Source: Neocallimastix lanati (nom. inval.)
Taxonomy: Eukaryota; Neocallimastigomycota; Neocallimastigomycetes; Neocallimastigales; Neocallimastigaceae
Assembly: GCA_016946835.1 (NCBI GenBank)
Contig: JACVTC010000026.1
Span: 703,501-767,500, forward strand
DNA length: 64,000 nucleotides
Direction of reading: 5' to 3'
Below are positions 1 to 13,125 of this stretch, piece after piece. Each line of letters opens with the position of its first letter. The stretch's first letter is position 1. The position numbers and the translations under genes were made by a program. The notes below the pieces were generated by a model, which worked only from the letters and a program-made list of their open reading frames with translations, had not been told where the DNA came from and made no database searches.

Positions 1-1192
1 TTAATAATTAAAAGTATTTTATTTATATACTAATAAATATATATATAAATAATTACCAGAATTTTTATAAAATTTTTAATCTATTTTAAAAAATTGTTTT
101 AATTTTTGATAATTCAAATAACATTAAAATATAATATGATATATTTAATTAAATTTATATAATATTTATAATATTTAAACAGATAAAAACAATTATAAAC
201 AGTTGAGCTATAAATACTATTATTATGTATATAAATTTAATAAAAAATTAATAAACAATAGAAAATAGGCAATATTAATGAAAAATAAAATAATCAAAAA
301 TAAATATTGCTTGTAAATTATCACAAAATATTTTAAATTAAAAGTATAAACAAAATTTTCTTTATGTTTATTTTTTTTTTCTTCTTATTTCTTCTAATAA
401 AAATAATTAAATAAGTTTTTATTCATTAATCAATTAATTTTTTTTTTTTTTTTTTTTATATTTTATTATCGAAATTTTATAGTTTAATATATATAAATTT
501 AAACTATGTCATATACATAAAAATTAATAATTAAACGAAGTTTTAAATTTTTTTTTTTTTTATTTCAAATAATTATTTTCTATCCAATTTTTATTTTATA
601 TTCCAATTTTAAATAATAGATATTAAATATATTTAAAAAAAAAAAAAAATTTAAAATCAATTTGAAATGAAAATATATCAATTCATTTTCTTTTTTCTTG
701 TCTTTATATAGAAACTATTAAATATCCAAATACAAATTTAGTAAAAGTTATATTAATAAATTATAAAAATATATATTTATTATTGTTTATAATATATGAA
801 ATAATAAGTATTAAATAAAATTCAAATGTATTGAAATGTATTGTATAAATTAAATATATATGCCACATTGTAAATATATTTAAATACAAGTAATTTGTAA
901 AAATTAAACATTAATTCTATATCATAAAATACATTAATTTAGTTGACGTAATTATAAACCCAAAATTCTTGACTCTTAAAAAGGAATTTATTGAAAAAAA
1001 GTCCTATTCCTAAAAATACATTATGTTGGAAGAGAAAAAATCCTTATACTTAACCATTTTATCCAAATATATATATATTTATTTATTTATTTATTTAAAT
1101 TTTTAGTTTTTTTTTTAAAAAATCTAGAAATTGAAATTGCGAAATTAAAATCGAGGTGTGAAATGCAATATGAATTTTTTTTTTATATATTT
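1..1192. other. AT-rich intergenic, nothing recognised
   Basis: Almost pure A/T sequence with short T and A homopolymers (for example near 439-458 and 628-648). Every frame is broken by stops and I see no gene, RNA gene or recognisable repeat family. Confidence 0.7.
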
Positions 1193-2026
1193 CTAATGTG
1201 TACCACCCTTTGTTTTTAACCCCCTCAGAAGTAGTGGGAATATTGATGTGGTTACATACTTTCTTATTATAAAGGCAGAATTGCAGAGTGGTCCCTTCTG
1301 GATGGCTTTACTGAGTGTTTCAGTATTGGCGCTCTGACATTCATAACATATTACTAGTACTAAGTTCTTTGAATCGAGGTTAGTATAACCTAACCCATAC
1401 TCATCTCGGAATTCCATTCATTGATGATCTATCATTTCAGCCTGTTATTTATTAGAAATATACACTAGATTCCCCTTATATATATTATTTAAATAAATAC
1501 TAACTAATTGAGAGGGTAGTGTACATTATTTCACTTGCCCATGTAGATATATTCTACTAAATTGTAATCTTTCTGACAGTTATGTAATTGCCAGAAAGGA
1601 AGAATATTTCTAATATCTAATAGATAAACGATTGTTCACCTTCTCTAGAGCATAGGCGGACTTTCGGATAATTGTCATAAACTCTTCCACTTCTGATAGT
1701 TAATATTAATGTTGTATTTGAAACAAGATCCTCGGGGGAAAATGAATATTGACCACTTTTGGATTTAATAGAATGGGATGGGAGATTTAGCGAATATGCA
1801 GATTTAGCTAATTTTTTAAGACTTTCCCATCCACGATGATACTTCTTAAAAATAAAAAATAATTACTAACTTTAATAATATTTGCTTTATAACAGTTTGA
1901 ATGAATATTACTTTTAATTTTCTTAATTGTCTTTCATATTGAGTAAATTGATCCAATTAAGTATCAACATTAGAGCGATCAGAAAAAGATTTGATATTCT
2001 TGTAAGCTAAATGTTTATTATTAGAA

Positions 2027-2065
<39 letters not shown>

Positions 2066-2345
2066 TAATATGGGCAGTGAAATGCAGGTTCTTTTAGTTC
2101 CGTTGGAATAAAAAGCTTTGATTTTTTTTGGCAATACTTTAAGAAGTGTCTATATATTTTTTAACCATATCATTTCTAGAAGATTCTTCATAACTGGATT
2201 CAAATTTATTTGCTAAAATTGAAAAATAATTATATAAATAAATATCTGTACACTTCGTATTACAAATATGCTTAGACCATTTGAAAGATTTTTTAGGTTT
2301 CAAAAAACCATTTGAAAGTTCCTTATTGCTAAACAATATAATCAA
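1193..2345 (-). pseudogene. Island of decayed coding-like DNA, unknown family
   Basis: Base composition is clearly richer in G and C than the flanks. The minus strand carries short open stretches with protein-like composition: 74 codons at 1193-1417 (with a CYEC motif), about 76 codons ending near 1630 (containing HRGWESLKKLAKSAYS), and 68 codons at 2139-2345. They lie in different frames, separated by stops and by a poly-T run at about 2029-2062. This looks like one or more old coding sequences, perhaps of a mobile element, broken by frameshifts and homopolymer insertion. I recognise no domain and assign no function. A small spliced gene cannot be ruled out. Confidence 0.35.
2029..2062. repeat. 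Poly-T homopolymer
   Basis: Uninterrupted run of about 34 T inside the decayed island. Similar runs occur at 2379-2401 (T) and 2551-2579 (A). Confidence 0.8.
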
Positions 2346-2546
2346 TACATGAGGACTTTGAACCTTTGGTATAAGTTTTTTTTTTTTTTTTTTTTTTTTT
2401 TAGACTAGGAAGAGAATTAATTTATTAAATTAAATAGATTAAAATATTTTTTATGTATTATATTTATTAAAAAAAAAAAAAAAAATACATTATATAATTT
2501 AAAGATAAAATGTATGTAAAAAAGATTAAGTAAAATAAATAAATAA

Positions 2547-2582
<36 letters not shown>

Positions 2583-3077
2583 AATTAATCATAGAAAAAT
2601 TTAATTGTTTTAAAGAATAAAAATAAGTTCAAAAGTTAAAAAAAAATTTAGGTGTAACTTTGGTAAAAGTTAATATTATTACCAGATAGTTTAGTAACTG
2701 TTCATTCAGGAAAATCTTTTGAAATATATATCTAAAGTTTTTCAAAGGGAATATTGAAGTCCCCAATAGGTTAACAATAAGCTAATAGTTAAGTGCTAGT
2801 AACCCTTTATCATAAATTATAATAATAAAATTAACATAATTATATACCATAAATACCTGACTATTAATAAAAACAACAACAATAATTATAATATTAACAA
2901 ATATTTGAAATAAAATTTCAATTTTTTCATTTATTTGTTTATTTATTTATTTAAAAATTAAAAATTAAAAATTATTCAAAAAAAAAAAAAAAAAAAAAAA
3001 GAAAAATTTTATATATAAATTATGAATATATGTATTATAAATATATAAATATGTTTAGTCAATTTTCGATAATTTTT

Positions 3078-3132
<55 letters not shown>

Positions 3133-3293
3133 TTTATTTTATTTTATTTTATTTTATTTTATTTTATTTTAAAAAAATAATAATAATAACAGGATAGATA
3201 ATTTATTTTCCCTTCTTCACTTAAATAAAAATATGCTTATATTTATATTTTTTTCATTTTTTTATATATTTATTGTTATTATTTTTAAGTAGC
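2346..3293. other. Intergenic, downstream of coronin
   Basis: AT-rich spacer with long A runs (2551-2579, 2980-3000), then a long T run and a TTTTA array just past the coronin stop codon. No gene is seen. Confidence 0.6.
3078..3170. repeat. Poly-T followed by (TTTTA)n
   Basis: About 50 T in a row run directly into eight or so TTTTA units. The same pentamer, on the other strand, builds the large array at 8.2-9.65 kb. Confidence 0.8.
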
Positions 3294-3570
3294 TTAATGG
3301 AATAACTTTAATCTATGAAGTTCTTTTTCAAGTTCCTGAATCTTTAATTCTTGTTCCTTTATAGTACTACGAAGAGTTTCATTTTCCTTTTGAAGAGTTT
3401 CACATTTAGCAGTTAACTAATATATAATTAAATTTATTTATTTATTTATTTATGTATTTATGAATTTATATTTTAAAATAAAACAAAATAATATTTTTAA
3501 TAATTTAATTTTTAATTAATTAAATAGATAAAAATATATTAATATATATATTATTATTATTATTTTTTTT

Positions 3571-3601
<31 letters not shown>

Positions 3602-5458
3602 CTTACTTCTTTATTATCTAAAATTGGTTTGTTCTTTTCAGCTTCAGCAGCAGCTCTCTTTTTTTCAGCATTAGCCTTAACTTCATTTTCATCAATTTTT
3701 AATTCTCTTTTAGCACTTGGCTTGAATTTGGTTTCTAAATTGATTAAAATTGGGTTAGCAGATTTACCCTTGAAGAAATCTTCACAAGTAAGAGCTGGTT
3801 TATCACCAATAGTATCTGGATAAATATCGCTAGCGAAAGCATCAGACTAATATTTATTAATAATATTAAAACAATTATTAATATGATAAAATATCAATTA
3901 ATCAATTAATTATTAATAATTAATTATTAACTATTATTTACTATTAATATAACTTTATATTAAATTTATTTAATTATAGTTATAATATTATTATTTATTT
4001 ATTGTTTTAATAATTACCTTTCTTGGAACCTTGAAAGAAATAGGTTCAATAATGTTGTTTTGAAGCTTATATAAACGATCAATTTCAACTTCATTTGTGT
4101 TAACAGCACGCTTTGGAAGGAAGCCCATACCATGTTGCGGTTCAGATGATTTGAATTCTATATTATAATTTTGATCATCATAATATTTTTAGCAGTAACG
4201 ACAATAACAACAATAATAATTAATAAATTTAAAAATATATTAAAGTAATTTATAAATAAATAATTTTATTATTTACCAGAAATGAAGTAAAGCATATTGT
4301 CATCATCAACAATTTCGTAATAACGAATATTACCATCACCCTAATAAAAAAGGAATAACAATAATATTAAAATTTGATAAAATATATATATATATATAAA
4401 TTTTATAATTTTTTTATATTATATTTAAAATTTTATTTTATTTAATTATTTACCTTTCCAGCAAGGAAGAGAAGTTTGGTATCATTATCATAAAATGGCA
4501 TTAAAATACCAGAACTAGTATCAATAGTTTCTTGTTTTATTGGTTCCTTTAAGTTTTTCGTATCCCATAAGAAGAGTTGTCTATCACTCATTCTACTGAA
4601 ACCAGTTGTAGCAATTTTATCGGAATTACCAAGCCAACATACTCTAGAACCCTTAATACCTTGATGACCATTAGTTTCCTTTTTATTTTATTTTATTTTA
4701 TTTTATTTTATTTTTTTTTTTTTTAAATTATATATATATTTTTAGTGAATTTATCCAATATCAAAATCAAAAAAAAATTATTTAGTTTTATTTATATTTT
4801 ATTTATTTTAATTTTTTTAATTTATTAATTTTTTTAATTAAATAGTTCTTTTTATTTATTCAATTATCTTTTCTTACTGAAGTAACTTTTCCAGTTCTAG
4901 TATCAATAATTCTAAATTTTTTATCCTTACAAGTTGTTGTTAATAAGTCACCATTATAATTCCAATCAAGCGATTGTACAAGTTGAGTGTGACAATCAAT
5001 ATTTTGCATTTCAGCACCTTTACTAATATCCCATAAACGAATGGTCATATCAGCACTAGAACTAGCTAATAAATTATCAGCAACTGGATGGAACAGAACA
5101 TGTCCAACCTTCTTTTTATGACTATTAAATATTTTAAAAAATATTACATTTATTATATATTTTTTTAAATAATAGATAAAGAAAAAAAAAAAAAAAAGGA
5201 AAGAAAAGATAAATAAAATTTACCCTTCTAATGATAAAACAGGTTTATTAATAGATTCTGTAAGTCCATTTTCAGGAATGTTCCAAATCATAACTTTAGT
5301 GTCTTCGGAACTAGAAGCAATAATATAATCATTGAATGGATTAAAATCTATAATGGAATGGAATAATATTAATATATATTAAATTTTTATTAACTTTTGT
5401 ATATTATTATAATGTAAAAGGTAGAAATAGGTATAATAATTTTTTTTATTTCCATAAT

Positions 5459-5494
<36 letters not shown>

Positions 5495-6055
5495 GGTTTT
5501 AAATAAATACCAGTATCAAGAACACTTGCAGAATGACCATTGAAACATGGTAAATTATCTGGAAGTTTACCAGTATTATTATGATTAATAACAGTAAATG
5601 TACCACCACCACCAGATTGAAGATTAACAGAAATGAATCTTTTTATTTTTAATAATAAATAATATTATTAATAAAAATTTTTTATTATAAAATCTATTAT
5701 AATTTGTGTAAAAATTTTAATTATACTGTATATTTACAATGGATTAACTTTAACTAAGTTTGTATCCCATGCATTTCTAGTAATTCGAAGATTTCTATTA
5801 TAAAATTATTATTTTATGTAAAGTAATAATAAATAATAATAATTATAAAATGATTTATATTTAAAAAATTATTAGATTTCTTATTAAATATCAAATAGTT
5901 CAATTTATTTTTTTTTTAATTATTATTAATAACATTTTAAATTATTTCACGAAATAAAAAAAAAAAAAAAATAATATTTACTCATAACAATCCGGTCTTC
6001 TGTATGAAGTACCAAATACATGTCTAAATTTTGATGGTCTTACAAAGAAAGACAT
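3294..6055 (-). CDS. CRN1: Coronin, WD40-repeat actin-binding protein (10 exons)
   Basis: Coronins bind F-actin and the Arp2/3 complex and tune actin patch turnover at the cell cortex. Exons (minus): 6055-5982, 5794-5738, 5638-5511, 5347-5224, 5121-4878, 4678-4454, 4340-4277, 4157-4018, 3846-3607, 3416-3294. The spliced length is 1419 nt, 472 aa. The first residues, [16 protein letters not shown], are the conserved coronin N-terminal signature and fix the start. WD40 blades follow, with clear DxxIRLWD-type motifs ([19 protein letters not shown]), then the coronin C-terminal extension. A Lys/Ala/Glu linker leads to a short coiled coil ([20 protein letters not shown]), the usual trimerisation or Arp2/3-binding tail. 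All donors are GTAAnn or GTATTT and all acceptors AG, with phase kept throughout. The length fits a short coronin, without the microtubule-binding insert of yeast Crn1. Identity is certain; exact exon edges are inferred from sequence. Confidence 0.96.
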
Positions 6056-8237
6056 ATTATCTTTTTAGTTATTTTGATAATAATAAACAAATATTTTTTT
6101 ATTTAATATATATTATTAATGCTCATTATTTAAACAAATGTTGAAAAAGTAAAATTATAAATGTGAATTTATTTATATATATAAAATGAGTTTATTTATT
6201 TATTTGTTTATTCTTTTATTTATTTTATTTAAATATTTATTTATTGGCTATTCTTTTTAACACTTTTCTTTGTCATTCATTTACTTTCTTTAATATATTT
6301 ATTATCATTATTCAAAAATTATATGAATAATTTTAAGAAAAAAGAAAAAAGTCGAATTATTTTATTTAATAATTAATGCTTACATATAATATTTTATTTA
6401 TATAAAGGTTTAATAGTTTTTTGAAAGAAAAAAAAATACATATATATATATAAATTTAATAAAGTGATCTTTTATTATCTAAATACTATTATTAATTATT
6501 TCATTTTAATTAATATTTTTATCATTTATCATTAGTAAAAAATTCAATTATAATTTTAAAATAAATTTATTATAAAACAATTTTAAATTTATTATAATAT
6601 ATGAAAAATATAAATTAAGGATAAATAAAATATATATAAATAATTAATATTTATAATATATTAATTTTTTTTAAAATATTTTTATTATATTATAAAAAAT
6701 TTAATATAAATTAAAATTTATATTTTTAATATTTTAATACTCATTATATGGTCCTATAATAATTTGTTTAATATTGGTAATATATTATCAATGTTTGGAT
6801 TTTTTTAAAGGAATATAAAATATATATACAAATTCGAATATGATTTATCCATTAAATAAATAAATTAATAAATAAATATAGTATAACTTTATTATTTAAA
6901 ATATTTCCTGTAAAGTACTATATTTATTATATATCAATTATTTTTATGTATAAATTATCAACATAAAAAAAAAAAAAAAAAAAAAGAATTTTTTATAATA
7001 TGCAACTTTAGATTTTGATTACTATATTTTTTCTTATAAAAATTCTTGTCATACCTTATTTATGTGGCGTTTAGTATTTATCGTGTCTTCTTTATTTAAA
7101 AATTACTTCAGCAAATTAATATTAGTATTAATTTGCCTATATAAATTATATAACAAACTATATTGAATATTTTTATATATCTTTTAATAGTCATTAACCT
7201 CGTACAAAATTTTATTTTACTAGTAAAATTTAACAATTATATATATACTCTTTCAGTTTTTACTAATTTAATATATATACTAAATACCCTTAATAATTTT
7301 AATGTTCTATTTATTAAAATATTAATATGCATATATTTTTAATTATAATTTTTAAGTATAAAATGTTTCGATCAAATTAGATTATTGATATTTTTGATAA
7401 TTTGTTGTATTTATTAAAACTATATATTATCATTTTTTTTTTTTTTTATTTATTTAGATTTAATTATTTATATTTTTTCATTATTTCTTTTCTCTGTTAT
7501 ATTTATAGATATTTTTTTGTTTTAATTATGTTTATATAAATCCATTTATTCATATTGGTTATACTCTTTGAATATACTTTTCCTTATTAAATCTAAATAT
7601 TTTATTTTGAAATGTTTTGGATTTATATCTATTCGTATAGTATTTAAATATATAAATTTTTTTATAAATAGAAAATTTGTTAAAAAAAAAAAATTGAAAG
7701 TATATCCTAATAAAGCAATAAATTATTTAGTTCTAATTTTAAGTTTTATTATTTATTAAACTATTATCCAAAAATCTTATTATAAATATATATATATTTT
7801 TTACAACATTGTTACACAATTAAAATATATTATACGAAATAATATATTCTACCATATTTCATATTTCATACCAAAATTTTATTATGATTCATTATATTTT
7901 ATAATATTTTATTAAATTATTTAAAAATTGATACTTGACATTTAAATTTATTTTATTAATTATTAAAATATCTATCATTATGTATAAACTAATTTGAAAT
8001 AAATGTTAGAAAGACATTAAAATAAAAATTAAATACAATAAAATAAAATAATAAAATAAATAGTAGAATATTAATACAGATTGAATAAAATAATATAAAT
8101 TAAATTAAATTAAATTAAATAATAGAATATGAATAAAATTAAAGTACAGATTGAATTAAATAAAATAAATAGTTGAAATATGAATATAAAGTGCAGATTA
8201 AATGAAATGAAATAAAATTGTAATATAAAACATTGTA
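6056..8237. other. Intergenic upstream of coronin
   Basis: AT-rich spacer between the divergent coronin and FEX genes. No gene is seen. An ATG-initiated frame at 7568-7759 is only Ile/Phe/Lys/Tyr-rich and is not credible. From about 8040 the sequence gradually turns into diverged copies of the satellite unit described below. Confidence 0.6.
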
Positions 8238-8240
8238 AAG
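8065..8240. repeat. Diverged satellite units at the edge of the pentamer array
   Basis: Three degenerate copies of the 51-bp unit: versions of TAGTAGAA..ATATGAA followed by CAGATTGAAT near 8060, 8120 and 8170. They vary in length and spacing, as expected at the old edge of a tandem array. Confidence 0.6.
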
Positions 8241-8257
8241 TATTTATTAATAAAAAT

Positions 8258-9650
8258 AAATAAAATAAAATAAAATAAAATAAAATAAAATAAAATAAAA
8301 TAAAATAAAATAAAATAAAATAAAATAAAATAAAATAAAATAAAATAAAATAAAATAAATAAAATAAAATAAAATAAAATAAAATAAAATAAAATAAAAT
8401 AAAATAAAATAAAATAAAATAAAATAAAATAAAATAAAATAAAATAAAATAAAATAAAATAAAATAAAATAAAATAAAATAAAATAAAATAAAATAAAAT
8501 AAAATAAAATAAAATAAAATAAAATAAAATAAAATAAAATAAAATAAAATAAAATAAAATAAAATAAAATAAAATAAAATAAAATAAAATAAAATAAAAT
8601 AAAATAAATAAAATAAAATAAAATAAAATAAAATAAAATAAAATAAAATAAAATAAAATAAAATAATAAAATAAAATAAAATAAAATAAAATAAAATAAA
8701 ATAAAATAAAATAAAATAAAATAAAATAAAATAAAATAAAATAAAATAAAATAAAATAAAATAAAATAAATAAAATAAATAAATAAAATAAAATAATAAA
8801 ATAAAATAAAATAAAATAAAATAAAATAAAATAAAATAAATAGTAGAAATATAAATATGAAGCACAGATTGAATAAAATAAAATAAAATAAAATAAAATA
8901 AAATAAAATAAAATAAAATAAAATAAAATAAAATAAATACTAGAATATTAAATATAAAGTACAGATTGAATAAAATAAAATAAAATAAAATAAAATAAAA
9001 TAAAATAAAATAAAATAAAATAAAATAAAATAAAATAAAATAAAATAAAATAAAATAAAATAAAATAAAATAAAATAAAATAAAATAAATAGTAGAAATA
9101 TAAATATGAAGTACAGATTGAATAAAATAAAATAAATAAATAGTAGAAATATAAATATGAAGTACAGATTGAATAAAATAAAATAAATAAATAGTAGAAA
9201 TATAAATATGAAGTACAGATTGAATAAAATAAAATAAATAAATAGTAGAAATATAAATATGAAGTACAGATTGAATAAAATAAAATAAATAAATAGTAGA
9301 AATATAAATATGAAGTACAGATTGAATAAAATAAAATAAATAAATAGTAGAAATATAAATATGAAGTACAGATTGAATAAAATAAAATAAATAAATAGTA
9401 GAAATATAAATATGAAGTACAGATTGAATAAAATAAAATAAATAAATAGTAGAAATATAAATATGAAGTACAGATTGAATAAAATAAAATAAATAAATAG
9501 TAGAAATATAAATATGAAGTACAGATTGAATAAAATAAAATAAAATAAAATAAAATAAAATAAAATAAAATAAAATAAAATAAAATAAAATAAAATAAAA
9601 TAAAATAAAATAAAATAAAATAAAATAAAATAAAATAAAATAAAATAAAG
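8258..9650. repeat. Pentanucleotide (AAAAT/TAAAA)n array, about 1.4 kb
   Basis: Hundreds of tandem AAAAT units, occasionally shortened to AAAT, interrupted by single satellite units at about 8840-8870 and 8937-8970 and by the 51-bp array at 9086-9540. Because five bases is not a multiple of three and the unit lacks stops on the minus strand, it creates a spurious 251-codon frame made of ILFYF repeats. Confidence 0.95.
9086..9540. repeat. 51-bp satellite, about nine tandem copies
   Basis: The block TAGTAGAAATATAAATATGA followed by AGTACAGATTG and an AATAAAATA spacer recurs with a constant period of 51 bp (starts near 9140, 9191, 9242, 9293, 9344, 9395, 9446, 9497). The copies appear identical, so the array is young or homogenised. 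The spacer part is itself made of the AAAAT pentamer, suggesting the unit arose within that array. Confidence 0.95.
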
Positions 9651-9742
9651 ATTAAAGCATTAATAAAAATGAAATAAAATATGTAGGGAAGTAACGTAAA
9701 GATTAAAGTATTAAAAAATAAAATAAAAATAATAATGCTTAA

Positions 9743-9900
9743 AATAATGAATAATGAATAATGAATAATGAATAATGAATAATGAATAATGAATAATGAA
9801 TAATGAATAATGAATAATGAATAATGAATAATGAATAATGAATAATGAATAATGAATAATGAATAATAATAAATAATAAATAATAAATAATAAATAATAA
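9743..9900. repeat. Heptanucleotide array (AATAATG)n then (AATAATA)n
   Basis: About 17-18 tandem AATAATG units, passing into about five AATAATA units. This is a separate simple array immediately beyond the satellite. Confidence 0.9.
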
Positions 9901-11020
9901 AATTATATTTATTTTAAAATCTTCAATTTTCTTAAAAATTTTATTATTATTTTTAAATATTTTAAATAAAAAAATAAATAAATAAAATTTTTCTAAATAA
10001 AAAAAGTTTATTATTATTATTATTATTATATCTATTATATATATTATAAATATTTTCTTTTCATTCTTCTTTAAAATGAAATAAAAAAAATTGAAATATG
10101 GAAATTTAAGTGAATACTTATAACTAGTTTTTAATAAAAATAGTAATTTATTACTATTTTATATAATAAAATAAAAGATAAATATCGCAAAAAAATTTTT
10201 TATATAATTTAATATTGATAATTGAAATTCATAAAAGGAGTAATTATTAGTTATTTTTATATTAAAGTTTCATACAAAAAAATAAATTTAAGATTTTTTT
10301 ATATTTTAATTATTTAATACTAATAATTTTTTAAATAAAAAATAATATTTATTATGGTTAATATAGAATTTAATAATTTTTAAATTTTTAGTAGATTAAA
10401 TGAATATACAATATTAATATATTTAAACTATTATCAAAGCAAAAATATAAATATAAAATTTAAATATAGTTTATTATATGATGATATTGAGATTAAAAAA
10501 AAAAATAAAAAATTGAATTGATTTATAAATATATTATATTAATATCAAGCATTTAAATATTATTATTATTTAAATTATCATATTTATAACTTCTTTTTAA
10601 AAAAATATTGAAAGTTAAGCTAAAAATAAATATTAATAAAAAAAAAAAAAAAAAAAAAAAAGAAATAGGAAAACATCAAAGTTAAAGATATTAAAGGTAA
10701 AAATTGAAAATTTAGCCTTAATAACAGTTACATTATATATATATATATTTTATGAAATGAATAAAAAAAAATTTCTTTCATTTTATTATTATTATTTATT
10801 TTAATTCTTATTATTTATTCTTATTATTTATTTATTTATTTATTTATTTTATTTTATTTTATTTTATTTATTTTATTTTATTTTATTTATTTATTTTTTA
10901 AAAAAAAAAAAAAAATTATTTATTATTATTTTTATTTTATTGTATTTTTTTTTTTTTTTACCAATTTACATAATAATATTTCATAAGTATTTTTAAATAT
11001 CGCTAAAGTAGTTGGAGTAA
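9901..11020. other. Upstream region of FEX
   Basis: AT-rich spacer with A runs at 10639-10661 and 10903-10915 and TTTA/TTTTA microsatellite at 10790-10895. The 100 bp before the FEX start is a candidate promoter, but no defined element can be named. Confidence 0.55.
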
Positions 11021-12718
11021 ATGGAAGAGAATATCTATGTTGTTTATTTGTCGGTTTCAATATTTGCAATTATTGGTGTTCTTATAAGAATTGGATTAAA
11101 TACAATTGAAGGTGAATTATATATATATTTACCATACATTCTTACAAATTCCATAGGGTAATTTACTTTTATTTAAAATAACGATGTCTAATATTTCAAA
11201 TATTAATAATTAATAAATAATAATTTCATATTAATACATTAATTTGTAAATTTGTTTGGTTAACAATATTTAACAATATAAAAATTTTAGTTGCATTCTA
11301 CTTGGCTTTATAAATACATTTAAAATTCAACTTACTTTATGGTATTTAAAAAAAAAAAAAATCTTAAAAACATATTAATATTTAAAAATCAATTAAAAAT
11401 CAATTTTTTTTTTTTATAATTGTATTTATTAAATTACTTCAACATAAATAACAAAATAATTATAATTTAATGTATTAAGGCAATATGCGTTATACACAGG
11501 CTTGTCAACTGGTTTATGTGGTAAATACCGAAAAATATAAATATTTGAATTAAAGGTTATTAATTTATATTATGAATTATTAAAATTTATGGATTATTTA
11601 TATATATAATAGGTTCAATTACAACATTTAGCTCATGGAATTTAGCTATATTTCAAGATTTATTTAATTTACCAAAATTAGGAGCATATTCTTATAAAAA
11701 TGTAATATATAGTTAAAACTTATTAATAATCACTTATTTTATAATAAATTAATTGAATATATTAAAAATTTCATAATTATATACATTAATAAATTAGATA
11801 TTCAGTGGTATTTTAGAAATAATTGTTAGTTTAACTGCTTATACTGCAATGATAAAATTTGGTAATCATATTGGAAAATTATTTCCATTTAATAAAGAAA
11901 CCGAAGAAACTACTACTACTACTACTACTGTAACAACTGTTAAACGTGAAAAACCTGAATTTAATATTAAATTTATGATTTATAGTGGTTTAACTGGAGT
12001 AGCTATGATGGCTGCTATAATATTAACTATTTTTGACGGTGATAATCGTAAAATATGGATAAGTTGTTTATTAGCACCATTTGGTAATTATATAAAGTTT
12101 TAATAATTCATATTATTTATAAAATATTATTATAATGAGATTAAAATTATATTAATAATTAATTATTAAATTTAATAAATATTTATTAAATTTGGTGATA
12201 TAAATTCATAAATCTTAAATTTTGGATTAGGGGCATGTTTAAGATATTTATTATCTTTTAGAAATTCAATGTTTACAGACTTTCCAATGGGAACTTTCTT
12301 AGCTAACATCGTTGGTACTTTATGTCTTGGTATCTTCTTTATTTTTAGATTTGCATTTGATCAAAAAGATTTCTTATGTCATTTCTTAGTTGCTGTTGGG
12401 GATGGTTTTTGTGGTAACTTTTAATATACTAACTATTTTTTTTTTTTTTTTTAATATATTTTTATGGTATTTGCTACATTTTTTTTTAATAAAAAATTAA
12501 ATATTAAAAATATATATGTATTGAATAATTAATCTTATAAATATATAGGCTGTCTTACTACTATATCTACATTTATCAATGAATTAAATTCATTAAATAC
12601 AAAAAATTTATATGTTTATTGTTTGACATCTGTGGCTGTTGCTCAAATTGTACTTTGCTTTTCATTTGGATTCTACGGTTGGACTTCTGGTTTAAAGAAT
12701 ACAATAATGAGTTGCTAA
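11021..12718 (+). CDS. FEX: FEX-type fluoride export protein (7 exons)
   Basis: A plasma-membrane channel/exporter that removes fluoride from the cytoplasm. Eukaryotic FEX is an internal fusion of two CrcB/Fluc domains. Exons: 11021-11157, 11291-11341, 11480-11520, 11613-11701, 11798-12083, 12231-12413, 12549-12718, in all 957 nt, 318 aa. The first domain carries the signature GLSTGLCGSITTFSSWN (exons 3-4) and the second its counterpart GDGFCGCLTTISTFINEL (exons 6-7). Each has about four hydrophobic helices, joined by a linking segment that is inverted in topology in known FEX proteins. A hydrophilic Thr-rich loop (seven Thr codons, mostly ACT) and KREKPEFN lie between the halves. All introns are short, with GTA donors and AG acceptors in matched phase. 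The start is the first ATG, directly before the first membrane helix. Identity is secure from the paired signatures. Confidence 0.93.
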
Positions 12719-12882
12719 AAAGTACTAAAAAATAAAAATTCAAAATATTCTATTGATAAAATATCAAGAAATATAAATAAATACATAAATAAATCTTTTA
12801 TTATTAAATTTAGAAATTTATTGTTTTTTCATTATATTAAATTAAATATTATAATTTAGTATAAATAAAACAATAAGTATTA

Positions 12883-12920
12883 TAACTATATATGAATATT
12901 ATAATATTCATATATAGTTA
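12883..12920. repeat. Perfect 38-bp palindrome
   Basis: The left arm TAACTATATATGAATATTA is followed at once by its exact reverse complement, 19 bp per arm with no spacer. It lies about 165 bp after the FEX stop codon. It could be a 3'-end/terminator structure or the relic of a tiny inverted-repeat element. Confidence 0.9.
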
Positions 12921-13098
12921 ACAAAAATAATATATTTATTTATGTGTAAAATATATATGTGAGATATATTCATTTCAATAATTACTAAATATTAGGATAA
13001 AAATAAAACATTTAATTACATAATTAATATAAATTACTATCAATAATTATTTTTGAATTTTTTTTAATAAATATTATTAAATGAAGTTCATTTCAAGT

Positions 13099-13125
13099 CA
13101 ACAACAACAACAACAACAACAACAA

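Noticed and set aside
3629-3823. Plus-strand frame [17 protein letters not shown]...
   Set aside because: Shadow of coronin exon 9, which encodes a Lys/Ala/Glu linker on the other strand.
8110-8865. 251-codon minus-strand frame made of ILFYF repeats
   Set aside because: It is the translation of the AAAAT pentamer array, which lacks stops on that strand; no codon signal beyond the repeat.
9086-9540. CRISPR-like spaced repeats
   Set aside because: The spacers are identical simple sequence, so this is an ordinary tandem satellite, and the genome is eukaryotic.
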